A stretch of DNA of 39,017 nucleotides from an uncultured Bacteroidota bacterium (GTDB taxonomy: Bacteria > Bacteroidota > Bacteroidia > Bacteroidales > P3), in NCBI GenBank assembly GCA_902784865.1, contig CACZWL010000020.1, positions 1-39,017 of the forward strand, in the 5' to 3' direction. How positions within the stretch are numbered: the stretch's first letter is position 1; each line of letters begins with the position of its first letter. Below, piece by piece: positions 30,601 through 37,002 of the stretch. A program made the translations under genes and the position numbers. The notes under the pieces were generated by a model, which was not told where the DNA came from, searched no databases, and was given only the letters and a program-made list of their open reading frames with translations.

Positions 30601-31275
30601 CAGGACGAGAACGACTACGACTACATAATCATCGACTCCCTGGCACTCGCCATCGCCCTCGACTCGCTGCCCCCGCTGCCCCAGCCCGTCGAACTGCACT
30701 CCCAAGCCGCCATCTGCAACGGCCTCACCTACACCTTCCACGACACCCTCCTCACCACCGCCGGCACCTACACCCACTCCTGGGGCGACACCACCGAAAC
30801 CCTCACCCTCACCATCCTGCCCACCTACGCCGACACCCTCGTGCAGCAAGCCACGGGAAGCTTCTTCTGGCAGGACAGCACCTTCACCGAAAGCACCCTC
30901 TACACCCTCACACTCCTCACCACCGCAGGCTGCGACAGCACCCTCACCCTCAGCCTCACCGTCAACCCCGACCCGGTGGACCCTGACCCCGTGGACCCCG
31001 ACCCCGTAGACCCCGACCCCGTGGGAATTGAGGAAAGCCACACCGTCGAGGTATCACTCCACCCCAACCCCGCCACCACCACCGTCACATTGGGCGGACT
31101 CGGCGGCAACTCACGCATCACCCTCGTCGACATCAGCGGCCGCACCCTCGCCGAACTCAGCACACAGAAGCCCGAAATCACAATCGACGTCGCAAGCCTC
31201 GCCAAAGGCACCTGCTTCGTCCGCATCGAAACCCACGGCCGCTCCGCCACGGTGCACAAACTCATAGTCCGCTGA
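27625..31275 (+). CDS. Large T9SS-exported multidomain protein (FN3 and MAM-like modules)
   Basis: The protein has 1216 residues from ATG 27625, which gives a signal peptide (KTIRLFLLPLLLAVAPVAEA, cut before QELTD). After an N-terminal beta domain (about 25-240), three fibronectin III-like units begin CARPILLTVS, CQRPVAVRAE and CSHPLSVRID. Each unit is followed by a jelly-roll, MAM-like module opening LPYTESFEGF, LPYADDFNSY and LPWSENFETW. Then come a region rich in Thr (ICNGLTYTFHDTL), a PDPVD repeat linker near residues 1115-1134, and a final type A T9SS sorting domain (VSLHPNPATTTVTLGG, LVDISGRTLAEL, GTCFVRIET, KLIVR). It should be displayed on or released from the cell surface. Adhesion or glycan binding is likely but not shown. 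Confidence 0.9.
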   Translation: MSKKTIRLFLLPLLLAVAPVAEAQELTDYTLAYDTTQFNTLVGTPGAHPLAAVAGDNNHDFITLPFDFPFGEDLLASGSRVGASANGYLYFGSVHPGDYGQSVWGNPGLTYRIILPFVAADGYCTAAAGQGCFWADTTDEEGVRMLAFEFRHIAPYAGRSDAANDVNYQVRLYEDGTIAVIYESSSYAHTAVCNLMIANGYADKICLTGAWTQPVAATPATIPSLGTAPVTGARYTFRRPEGFCARPILLTVSDVISSSLTLTWQGEAAAYRVYYASTDNGWDDSVDVSAPTATLDGLSASTAYRLAVASICDGSLSTLCTTEARTACEAVSQLPYTESFEGFDIGAAGWNPCWTRLFRENNQTLNTANPIGTSDAYDGNRAIRLYAHPGYGQWSLFALPEFTTPLSQLQLSFYYKVNRPSNNLLQVGIMANPSDTATFQPLDTLAADGTDWQLAEVDFADWDGSALHIAVKFSTTATTGYDTYYCYIDELMVGLPPACQRPVAVRAENITPTSADIVVSDTAAVTSYLITCTSSDTTFSLTAYNDTIATLTDLVPQTAYHIKVLKQCPDGSLTRAVSTDFRTPCNALSHDDLPYADDFNSYSSWSGGFNNPCWNTLNFNVSGYGTYPNISSYTRRGNTGNSLYFCAYHPGQGQYTTLPAIDYVGDLALTFHSYATTDHCVLEVGLMSDPYDTATFIPVSRITPTQSRQWEEQTVTFSNHNAPDLHIAFRNTQDGGMTVTAHQYHIDDLVLDLAPTCSHPLSVRIDSATATTLDLVINDPEYIATYRVVYNADTLVAYDTLVHLADLTPGTAYTISVATLCFNGEVTSEVSTTAHTLCRPLSTTELPWSENFETWPTGNYAEFPTCWNRHFGYAGNWTNYVESKVKAIPDSGRTGIYIQSAYGMQNGILVLPDVDHDLRLLQLSLSLRFNSFGQSTDGIVEIGIVDTADNPSSFRPFDTIANSLSGNQYTLHHIPLLPCGSAIGRIALRYNNQDENDYDYIIIDSLALAIALDSLPPLPQPVELHSQAAICNGLTYTFHDTLLTTAGTYTHSWGDTTETLTLTILPTYADTLVQQATGSFFWQDSTFTESTLYTLTLLTTAGCDSTLTLSLTVNPDPVDPDPVDPDPVDPDPVGIEESHTVEVSLHPNPATTTVTLGGLGGNSRITLVDISGRTLAELSTQKPEITIDVASLAKGTCFVRIETHGRSATVHKLIVR
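30967..31023 (+). repeat. 15-bp tandem repeat encoding a PDPVD linker
   Basis: Four 15-bp units (CCCGACCCCGTGGAC-like) encode PDPVD three times and then PDPVG. A rigid, acidic, Pro-rich spacer before the T9SS sorting domain is common; copy number could vary without a frame change. Confidence 0.85.
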
Positions 31276-31307
31276 CCCGACCCCTACCGCCAGGCACCCG
31301 CCGGCCA

Positions 31308-31359
31308 TCTGGTAGGTATCTGGTAGGTGAATAGTTCGACTCTTTCCCATCATTTCCCA
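31308..31359 (-). repeat. 52-bp repeat, copy 2 (inverted copy of 21275-21326)
   Basis: It is the reverse complement of copy 1 with one mismatch, including two 11-bp ACCTACCAGAT units. It lies 33 bases after the large T9SS gene and directly before its terminator, upstream of the sufC promoter. Confidence 0.85.
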
Positions 31360-31364
31360 TCCTT

Positions 31365-31396
31365 GGAACCTTCCGCAACCCGAAGGTTCCATTTTT
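31365..31396 (+). terminator. Terminator of the large T9SS gene
   Basis: GGAACCTTC pairs perfectly with GAAGGTTCC around an 8-base loop, followed by ATTTTTCTTTT. Confidence 0.85.
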
Positions 31397-31422
31397 CTTT
31401 TCGCCATATCGGAAAAAAATCG

Positions 31423-31430
31423 TACCTTTG
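31423..31430 (+). promoter_or_regulatory. Promoter -7 element of the sufC operon
   Basis: TACCTTTG preceded by an A-rich block and CG, as in the other strong promoters here. The leader is about 58 bases to ATG 31494. Confidence 0.75.
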
Positions 31431-31493
31431 CCTCCACACCCCACAACAACAGAAAAACATATCATCATAACAATCAAATAATTGCACAATACC

Positions 31494-32252
31494 ATGTCCC
31501 TCCTCTCCATACACAATCTCCACGCCTCCATCGGCGACCGCCAAATCCTCAAAGGCATCGACCTCGTCGTCAACCCCGGCGAAGTCCACGCCATCATGGG
31601 CCCCAACGGCAACGGCAAAAGCACCCTCGCCGGCGTCCTCGCCGGCAACCCCAAATACACCGTCACCCAAGGGACCGCCCTCTTCAAAGGCAAAAACATC
31701 CTCGACCTCCCCGTCGACGTCCGCGCCGCCGAAGGCCTCTTCCTCGGCTTCCAGTACCCCGTCGAAATACCCGGCGTCAGCATCGCCAACTTCATGCGCA
31801 CCGCCGTCAACGAGCAGCGCAAATACCGCGGCCTCGACCCACTCTCCGGCGCTCAGTTCCTCAAGCTCATGGAAGAAAAGAAACAAATCGTCGAAATGAC
31901 CGCCTCCCTCGCCAACCGCTCCGTCAACGAAGGCTTCTCCGGCGGCGAAAAGAAAAAAAACGAAATCTTCCAGATGGCCATGCTCAACCCCATCCTCTCC
32001 ATCCTCGACGAAACCGACAGCGGCCTCGACATCGACGCCCTACGCATCGTCGCCTCCGGCGTCAACAAACTCCGCACACCCGACAACGCCACCATCGTCA
32101 TCACCCACTACCAACGCCTCCTCGACTTCATCGTCCCAGACTTCGTCCACGTACTCTACGAAGGCCGCATCGTCAAGACAGGGCCCAAAGAACTCGCCCT
32201 CGAACTCGAAGAAAAAGGCTACGACTGGATCAAAAAAGAACTCGAACAATGA
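31494..32252 (+). CDS. sufC: Fe-S cluster assembly ATPase SufC
   Basis: This is the ABC-type ATPase of the SUF Fe-S scaffold (with SufB and SufD), cytoplasmic, 252 residues. Walker A is GPNGNGKSTLA; the SufC-type signature is FSGGEKKKNEIFQMAML; Walker B is LSILDETDSGLDIDAL; the switch His is in VITHYQRLL. LGFQYPVEIPGVS is specific to SufC. ATG 31494 gives the family start MSLLSIHNLHA; a Met four codons upstream is possible. It overlaps sufD by four bases. sufB and sufS are not in this window. Confidence 0.95.
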   Translation: MSLLSIHNLHASIGDRQILKGIDLVVNPGEVHAIMGPNGNGKSTLAGVLAGNPKYTVTQGTALFKGKNILDLPVDVRAAEGLFLGFQYPVEIPGVSIANFMRTAVNEQRKYRGLDPLSGAQFLKLMEEKKQIVEMTASLANRSVNEGFSGGEKKKNEIFQMAMLNPILSILDETDSGLDIDALRIVASGVNKLRTPDNATIVITHYQRLLDFIVPDFVHVLYEGRIVKTGPKELALELEEKGYDWIKKELEQ

Positions 32253-33205
32253 TACGCAAAGACAAACTGCCCAACCCCTGGGGCGACGACTGGCACCTCG
32301 ACACCCAACCCACCGTGCTCGACATCCCGCAAGGCTCACACCTCCAGATCATAGCCTGCACCGACCAATGGGTCGTCGACAAACTCAACACCCCGCAAAC
32401 AACGGAGAACGGAAAACTCTTAACTCTTAACTCAGAACTCCTAACTCAGAACTCAAATCTCACCCTCAACATCGGCCCCGACGCCCACGTCGAACTCTGC
32501 CGCCTCCAAGGCATCGACACCCCAGCCGAACACCTCACCCAACTCCGCGCCGACATGCAGCAAGGCGCCACCCTCTCCCTCGCCACCATCACCCTCGGCG
32601 GAACCCATGTGCGCAACAACATCGAAGTACGCATGCACGGCGAGAACTGCCGCCTCCAGGCCGGCGGGCTCTACCTCGTCGACCGTCAGCAGCGCTGCGA
32701 CAACTACATCTTCGTCGAACACGCCGCCCCCTCCTGCTTCAGCACCGAACTCTACAAAGGCATCCTCGACGACGCAGCCCAGGCACGCTTCAACGGCCAC
32801 GTCCTCGTCCAGGACGGCGCCACCAAAACCGAAGCCTTCCAGACCAACCGCAACGTCCTCCTCACCGACAAAGCCCACGTCGACACCCGCCCCTTCCTCG
32901 AGATCTACAACGACGACGTCAAATGCTCACACGGAAGCACCATAGGCCAACTCGACCAGCAGGCCCTCTTCTACCTCCAGACCCGCGGCATCAGCCTACG
33001 CACCGCCATCACCATGCTCAGCTACGCCTTCTGCGACGAAGTCATTCGCATGATCGAAATCCCAGCCCTGCGCGACATCGTCGGCGACATGGTCAAAAAA
33101 CGCCTCCACGGCGAACTCACACCCTGCGACGAATGCTCCATACGCTGCTCCACCCCATGCAACGGACTCGACGCCAACTTCGACATCGACCCACACAAAC
33201 TCTGA
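32249..33205 (+). CDS. sufD: Fe-S cluster assembly protein SufD
   Basis: This SufBCD scaffold subunit has 318 residues, shorter than many SufD (often above 400) through a reduced N-terminal region. The beta-helix core shows GGTHVRNNIEVRMHGE, HAAPSCFSTELYKGIL, ARFNGHVLVQDGATKTEAFQ and KCSHGSTIGQLDQQALFYLQ. These are SufD hallmarks with the usual Cys and His near KCSHGST. The C terminus ends in the unusual CDECSIRCSTPC. A heptamer tract at 32411-32458 inserts NGKLLTLNSELLTQNS near residues 54-70. It starts in an ATGA overlap with sufC, and its TGA overlaps the ATG of the next gene. Confidence 0.92.
   Translation: MIRKDKLPNPWGDDWHLDTQPTVLDIPQGSHLQIIACTDQWVVDKLNTPQTTENGKLLTLNSELLTQNSNLTLNIGPDAHVELCRLQGIDTPAEHLTQLRADMQQGATLSLATITLGGTHVRNNIEVRMHGENCRLQAGGLYLVDRQQRCDNYIFVEHAAPSCFSTELYKGILDDAAQARFNGHVLVQDGATKTEAFQTNRNVLLTDKAHVDTRPFLEIYNDDVKCSHGSTIGQLDQQALFYLQTRGISLRTAITMLSYAFCDEVIRMIEIPALRDIVGDMVKKRLHGELTPCDECSIRCSTPCNGLDANFDIDPHKL
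32411..32458 (+). repeat. Heptanucleotide tract in sufD
   Basis: AACTCTTAACTCTTAACTCA and further AACTCCT/AACTCAG units recur with period 7. They are in frame and lie in a part of SufD that tolerates variation. Confidence 0.75.
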
Positions 33206-35034
33206 TGACCCCTCGCCTGCTCATCCTGCCACTCCTCATCCTGCCGCTCCTCGCCAGCGGCCAGACCTCCTGCACCAAAGTCAAAACCTCCGACAAAGAC
33301 GACTTGGACAAGGCCCTCGCCCACTACGAAGCCTTCCAGTACCGCGAAGCCTCGCAACTGCTGCGACGCGTAGCTCAGAAAAACCCCAAATCCCCCGACC
33401 CTCACTTCTGGCTCGGCATGGTCTCCGTCAAAAACGGCTTCAACACCACAGGCGTCCGGAAATACTTCTCCCAATGCATCGAACTCTGCCCCAACTACCC
33501 CAACGCACTGGCTCACTTCTACATGGGCATGATACACTACACCGACGAACGCTACGACGAAGCCGTCGCCGAACTGGAGCAATACTTCAGCATGGCCAAC
33601 AACACCGACGACAAAGCCCAAACCTCAGTCTACGACGAAGCCTCGGCCTACCTCCACTGGTCGCGCTTCCTCGCCGACGCCAAACTCAACACCGTACCCT
33701 TCGACCCCCACACCCTGTCAGCCATCAGCACCAAACGCAACGAGATGCTGCCCTTCATCACCCACGACGGCAACCGCTGCTACTTCCTCCGCCAAGTCGC
33801 CACCAAAAAGGACAAAACCTCATTCTACACCAAGACCATGGAAGAGACCAACTGGCGCCTCTTCTGCAGCGACCGCAACGACACCGCCTTCTCACGCGGC
33901 ACCGAACTGCCCCCACCCTTCAACCAAGGCGCCCCCGAAGGCGGAGTCACCCTCACGGCCGACGGCCACACCCTCTACTACTCACGCATCGTGAACACCG
34001 GCGGCTACGCCAACAGCGACATCTTCTTCACCACCCTCGACGACGGCAAATGGGGACCCCTGCAAAACGCCGGACCCAACGTCAACGGCGACCGCTCTTG
34101 GGAGTCGCAACCCTCCATCACCCCCGACGGCTCCACCCTCTACTTCGCCTCCAACCGCAAAGGCGGCTACGGAGGCACCGACATCTGGCGCTGCCGACGC
34201 CTCAACAACGGCGACTGGAGCCGCCCCGAAAACCTCGGCTCCGCCATCAACACCTCCGGCAACGAAAAATTCCCCTTCATCCACGCCGACGGCCACACCC
34301 TCTACTTCGTCTCCGACGGATGGCAGGGCTTCGGCGGCTACGACATCTACTTCGCCGACATGGACGACGCCTCCAGCCGTCAGCCCACCAACCTCGGACT
34401 ACCCATCAACACCGAAGGCGACGAACTGTCGTTCGGCGTGACCACCGACGGCACCCGCGCCTACTACTCGGGCAAAACCGCCTCCTCCTCGAGCAGCGAC
34501 GTGCTGACCTTCGACCTCTACCCCGCAGCACGCCCCGAACCTATGGCCTGGTGCCACCTGACGGTCACCGACACCCTGGGCAACCCCCTCGAAGCCAAAG
34601 CCGTCAGCGACCGCGGCCACTGGACCAGCCACAACGGCGACATCGCCATGGTGCTCTCGATGAAGGACGACAACATAGTCACCGTTTCGCAAAAAGGCAT
34701 GCTGCCCGAAATACTCCTCCTCTCGGCCACCACCGTGCGCCGCCGCGGCGTGCTCCAAGAGGTCGTGCTGCGACCCGCCACCATCGGCACCACCGCACCG
34801 CTGAACATCACCATCCTCAGCGGCAGCCGCCTGTCGCCCCAAACCGAACGCGTCCTCGACGCCTGGGTAGCATGGCTCGTCGAGAACCCACGCATACACG
34901 TCGAGGTAGCCTGCCGCAAGGAGGCCGACGCAAAGGCCATCTACGACTACCTCCGCAAGAAACGCCTCCGCGCCGAACGCCTGAGCTTCCGCGGCGGCCC
35001 ACACGTCAAATCGCCCCACCTCACAGTGAAATGA
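33205..35034 (+). CDS. PorE-like TPR / beta-propeller / OmpA-like envelope protein
   Basis: The 609-residue protein starts at the ATG overlapping the sufD stop and has a signal-like N terminus (LLILPLLILPLLASGQ). Residues about 30-150 are TPR-like (HYEAFQYREASQLLRRVAQK). Residues about 165-440 hold PD40/WD40-like propeller blades, for example ITPDGSTLYFASNRKGGYGG, GHTLYFVSDGWQGFGGYDIY and TTDGTRAYYSG. A carboxypeptidase-regulatory-like region follows (LTVTDTLGNPLEAKAV). The C-terminal about 85 residues resemble an OmpA domain (LDAWVAWLVENPRIHVEVAC, YLRKKRLRAERLSFRGG) but lack the GHTD and N..LS..RA peptidoglycan-binding motifs. Domain order matches PorE of the type IX secretion system; true PorE or a paralogue cannot be decided. 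Confidence 0.85.
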   Translation: MTPRLLILPLLILPLLASGQTSCTKVKTSDKDDLDKALAHYEAFQYREASQLLRRVAQKNPKSPDPHFWLGMVSVKNGFNTTGVRKYFSQCIELCPNYPNALAHFYMGMIHYTDERYDEAVAELEQYFSMANNTDDKAQTSVYDEASAYLHWSRFLADAKLNTVPFDPHTLSAISTKRNEMLPFITHDGNRCYFLRQVATKKDKTSFYTKTMEETNWRLFCSDRNDTAFSRGTELPPPFNQGAPEGGVTLTADGHTLYYSRIVNTGGYANSDIFFTTLDDGKWGPLQNAGPNVNGDRSWESQPSITPDGSTLYFASNRKGGYGGTDIWRCRRLNNGDWSRPENLGSAINTSGNEKFPFIHADGHTLYFVSDGWQGFGGYDIYFADMDDASSRQPTNLGLPINTEGDELSFGVTTDGTRAYYSGKTASSSSSDVLTFDLYPAARPEPMAWCHLTVTDTLGNPLEAKAVSDRGHWTSHNGDIAMVLSMKDDNIVTVSQKGMLPEILLLSATTVRRRGVLQEVVLRPATIGTTAPLNITILSGSRLSPQTERVLDAWVAWLVENPRIHVEVACRKEADAKAIYDYLRKKRLRAERLSFRGGPHVKSPHLTVK

Positions 35035-36845
35035 GCCCCATACGACGAGTATTCTCCTACCTGAAGCACTTTCCGCTTCACATCTCGATGAACGTGCTGT
35101 TCACCCTGCTGAGCATCGCCTTCAGCGTGGGCTCCTATGTGCTGATAATCCCCTTCGTCGAACTGATGTTCGGACTGAGCGACGTGCCCGACGCCGAACC
35201 CGGACTGGCCCTCAACCAGAAGCAGTTGGTCGACTGGGCTTTCTGGCATCTCTACCAGTTCAAGGCCTCCCGCGGCATCTGGTGGTGCCTCGGTATGGCG
35301 GCGGCCGGCTACCTCGGCTGCTCCCTGCTGAGCAACCTCTTCCGCTATCTGGCTCAATTCTTCCTCGGCACGGTGCGCAACGGGGTCATAGAGCGCCTGC
35401 GCAACGACATCTACCGCAAGGTGACCATCCTGCCCATTTCCTACTTCAACAGCCAGCGCCGCGGCGACCTGATGAGCCGCATGTCCAACGACCTCTACGA
35501 CCTCGAGTGGTGCGTGGTGATGATGCAGGCCATGGTCAAGGACCCCATCAACGTGCTGGTATTCGGATTCATACTGATCTTCGTGTCGTGGCGCCTGTTT
35601 GTGCTCTTCCTGCTGGTGCTGCCGGCAGGGGTATGGATGATAGCGCGCATCGGCAAACGGCTGAAACGGTCGTCGCAACGCGGCCAACGCGAACTGGGCG
35701 GGCTGACAGCCGTGCTGGAGGAGTCGCTGGCATCGCTGAAGGCCATCAAGTCGTTCGGCCGCGAAGAAGCCCGCCAGCAGCAATATGCCGAAGCCAACGA
35801 GGACTTCACACGCACACAGGCCAAGGTGGCACGCAGCCGCGAGCTGTCGAGCCCCTTGAGCGAAATCCTCGGCACCCTGGCGCTCGTAATCATCCTCATC
35901 ATCGGCGGCTGGCATGTCATCGACGGGTCGATACAGCCGTCGGTGTTCATCTTTTTCGTCATTATCTTTGCTCGCATCATACCGCCCATACAGTCTATCG
36001 TACGCTCCTACAACACCTTGCAGAAGGCCAACGCCTCGGCCGAACGCTTCCTCGAGGTGCTCGACGCCGAGGAGAAAATCGTGGAGAAGGCCGATGCGCA
36101 GGTGCTGCCGCCGTTCAGCCGCGAGATATGCTACCACGACGTCAGCTTCGCCTACCGAGACGGGCAGGAGGTGCTGTCGCACATCGACCTGACGGTGCAG
36201 AAGGGCACGACGGTGGCCGTCGTGGGACCCTCGGGGGGCGGCAAGACCACGCTGGTCGACCTGCTGCCGCGCTTCTACGACTGCACCGGCGGCTTCATCG
36301 AGGTCGACGGGCACCCCATACGCGACTTGAATATCAATTCGTTGCGGCGACAGGTGGGACTGGTGTCGCAGAGCAGCATTCTGTTCAACGACACGGTGGC
36401 CAACAACATAGCCTTCGGCGCCGACCACTACAGCCTCGAGGCCATCCGCGAGGCGGCACGGGTGGCGCACGCCGACGAGTTCATCGAGCAGCTGCCCCAA
36501 GGCTACAACACCCGCATCGGCGACCGGGGGACGACCCTCTCGGGCGGCCAACGCCAGCGCCTGAGCATAGCACGCGCCGTGCTGCGCGACACTCCCATAC
36601 TGGTGCTCGACGAGGCCACCTCGGCCCTCGACTCCGAGTCCGAGCTGGCAGTGCAGCAGGGGCTCGACGCCCTGATGAAGGGGCGCACCTCGATAGTCAT
36701 CGCCCACCGCCTTTCGACCATCCGGCACGCCGACCTGATAGTGGTCATGGACAAGGGACGCATCGTCGAACGCGGCACCCACGAGGAGCTGATGCAAAAG
36801 GGCGGCCTGTACAAGAAACTTGTTGATATGCAGTCATTTGCATAG
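35031..36845 (+). CDS. MsbA-like ABC exporter (membrane plus ATPase domains)
   Basis: The 604-residue half-transporter begins at ATG 35031, in a 4-base overlap with the previous stop. A larger frame upstream is a shadow. Five to six membrane spans lie within residues about 15-320 (for example ISMNVLFTLLSIAFSVGSYV, VFGFILIFVSWRLFVLFLLV and TLALVIILIIGGWHVI). The ATPase domain shows Walker A GPSGGGKTTLVDLL, Q-loop VSQSSILF, signature TLSGGQRQRLSIARA, Walker B PILVLDEATSALDSE and H-loop VIAHRLST. It works as a dimer exporting lipids (MsbA-type) or other hydrophobic substrates; the sequence alone does not fix the substrate. It ends the sufC-to-transporter run. Confidence 0.93.
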   Translation: MSPIRRVFSYLKHFPLHISMNVLFTLLSIAFSVGSYVLIIPFVELMFGLSDVPDAEPGLALNQKQLVDWAFWHLYQFKASRGIWWCLGMAAAGYLGCSLLSNLFRYLAQFFLGTVRNGVIERLRNDIYRKVTILPISYFNSQRRGDLMSRMSNDLYDLEWCVVMMQAMVKDPINVLVFGFILIFVSWRLFVLFLLVLPAGVWMIARIGKRLKRSSQRGQRELGGLTAVLEESLASLKAIKSFGREEARQQQYAEANEDFTRTQAKVARSRELSSPLSEILGTLALVIILIIGGWHVIDGSIQPSVFIFFVIIFARIIPPIQSIVRSYNTLQKANASAERFLEVLDAEEKIVEKADAQVLPPFSREICYHDVSFAYRDGQEVLSHIDLTVQKGTTVAVVGPSGGGKTTLVDLLPRFYDCTGGFIEVDGHPIRDLNINSLRRQVGLVSQSSILFNDTVANNIAFGADHYSLEAIREAARVAHADEFIEQLPQGYNTRIGDRGTTLSGGQRQRLSIARAVLRDTPILVLDEATSALDSESELAVQQGLDALMKGRTSIVIAHRLSTIRHADLIVVMDKGRIVERGTHEELMQKGGLYKKLVDMQSFA

Positions 36846-36930
36846 ACTGCGCAATTTTTCGCCCAAAAACCGGATTTTCCCCAATTTTAGCCTATTAATA
36901 ACAGGCTGATTTCCACCGCATAAGAAGCAC

Positions 36931-37000
36931 CTGCTTCTGCCCTTCTTCTGCCTTGGTAAGTCACTGCCAGGGGGGCTGTGGGGAGGGGGCTGGCGATGGG
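36931..37000 (+). repeat. Possible diverged intergenic repeat, copy E
   Basis: CTGCTTCTGCCCTTCTTCTG, then CTGCCAGGGGGGCTG and GGGGAGGGGGCTGGCGATGG follow the order of copies A-D, with good agreement mainly in the G-rich tail (compare copy D). It lies between the convergent ABC transporter and recQ genes. A weak hairpin (AGCCT/AGGCT, 36889-36907) just upstream could help end transcription. Confidence 0.45.
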
Positions 37001-37002
37001 GG

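Noticed and set aside
30967-31023. CRISPR or regulatory repeat
   Set aside because: It is a 15-bp in-frame coding repeat for a PDPVD linker.
21275-31359. Composite transposon bounded by the 52-bp inverted repeats
   Set aside because: No transposase or integrase lies between or beside them, the enclosed genes include ordinary housekeeping nth, and no target duplication is visible.
31494-33205. Complete suf operon
   Set aside because: Only sufC and sufD are present; the flanking genes are a T9SS cargo and an envelope protein.
33474-35030. Upstream extension of the ABC transporter frame to 1123 residues
   Set aside because: The first 519 residues are Arg/His/Pro-rich shadow of the PorE-like gene; the transporter starts at 35031.
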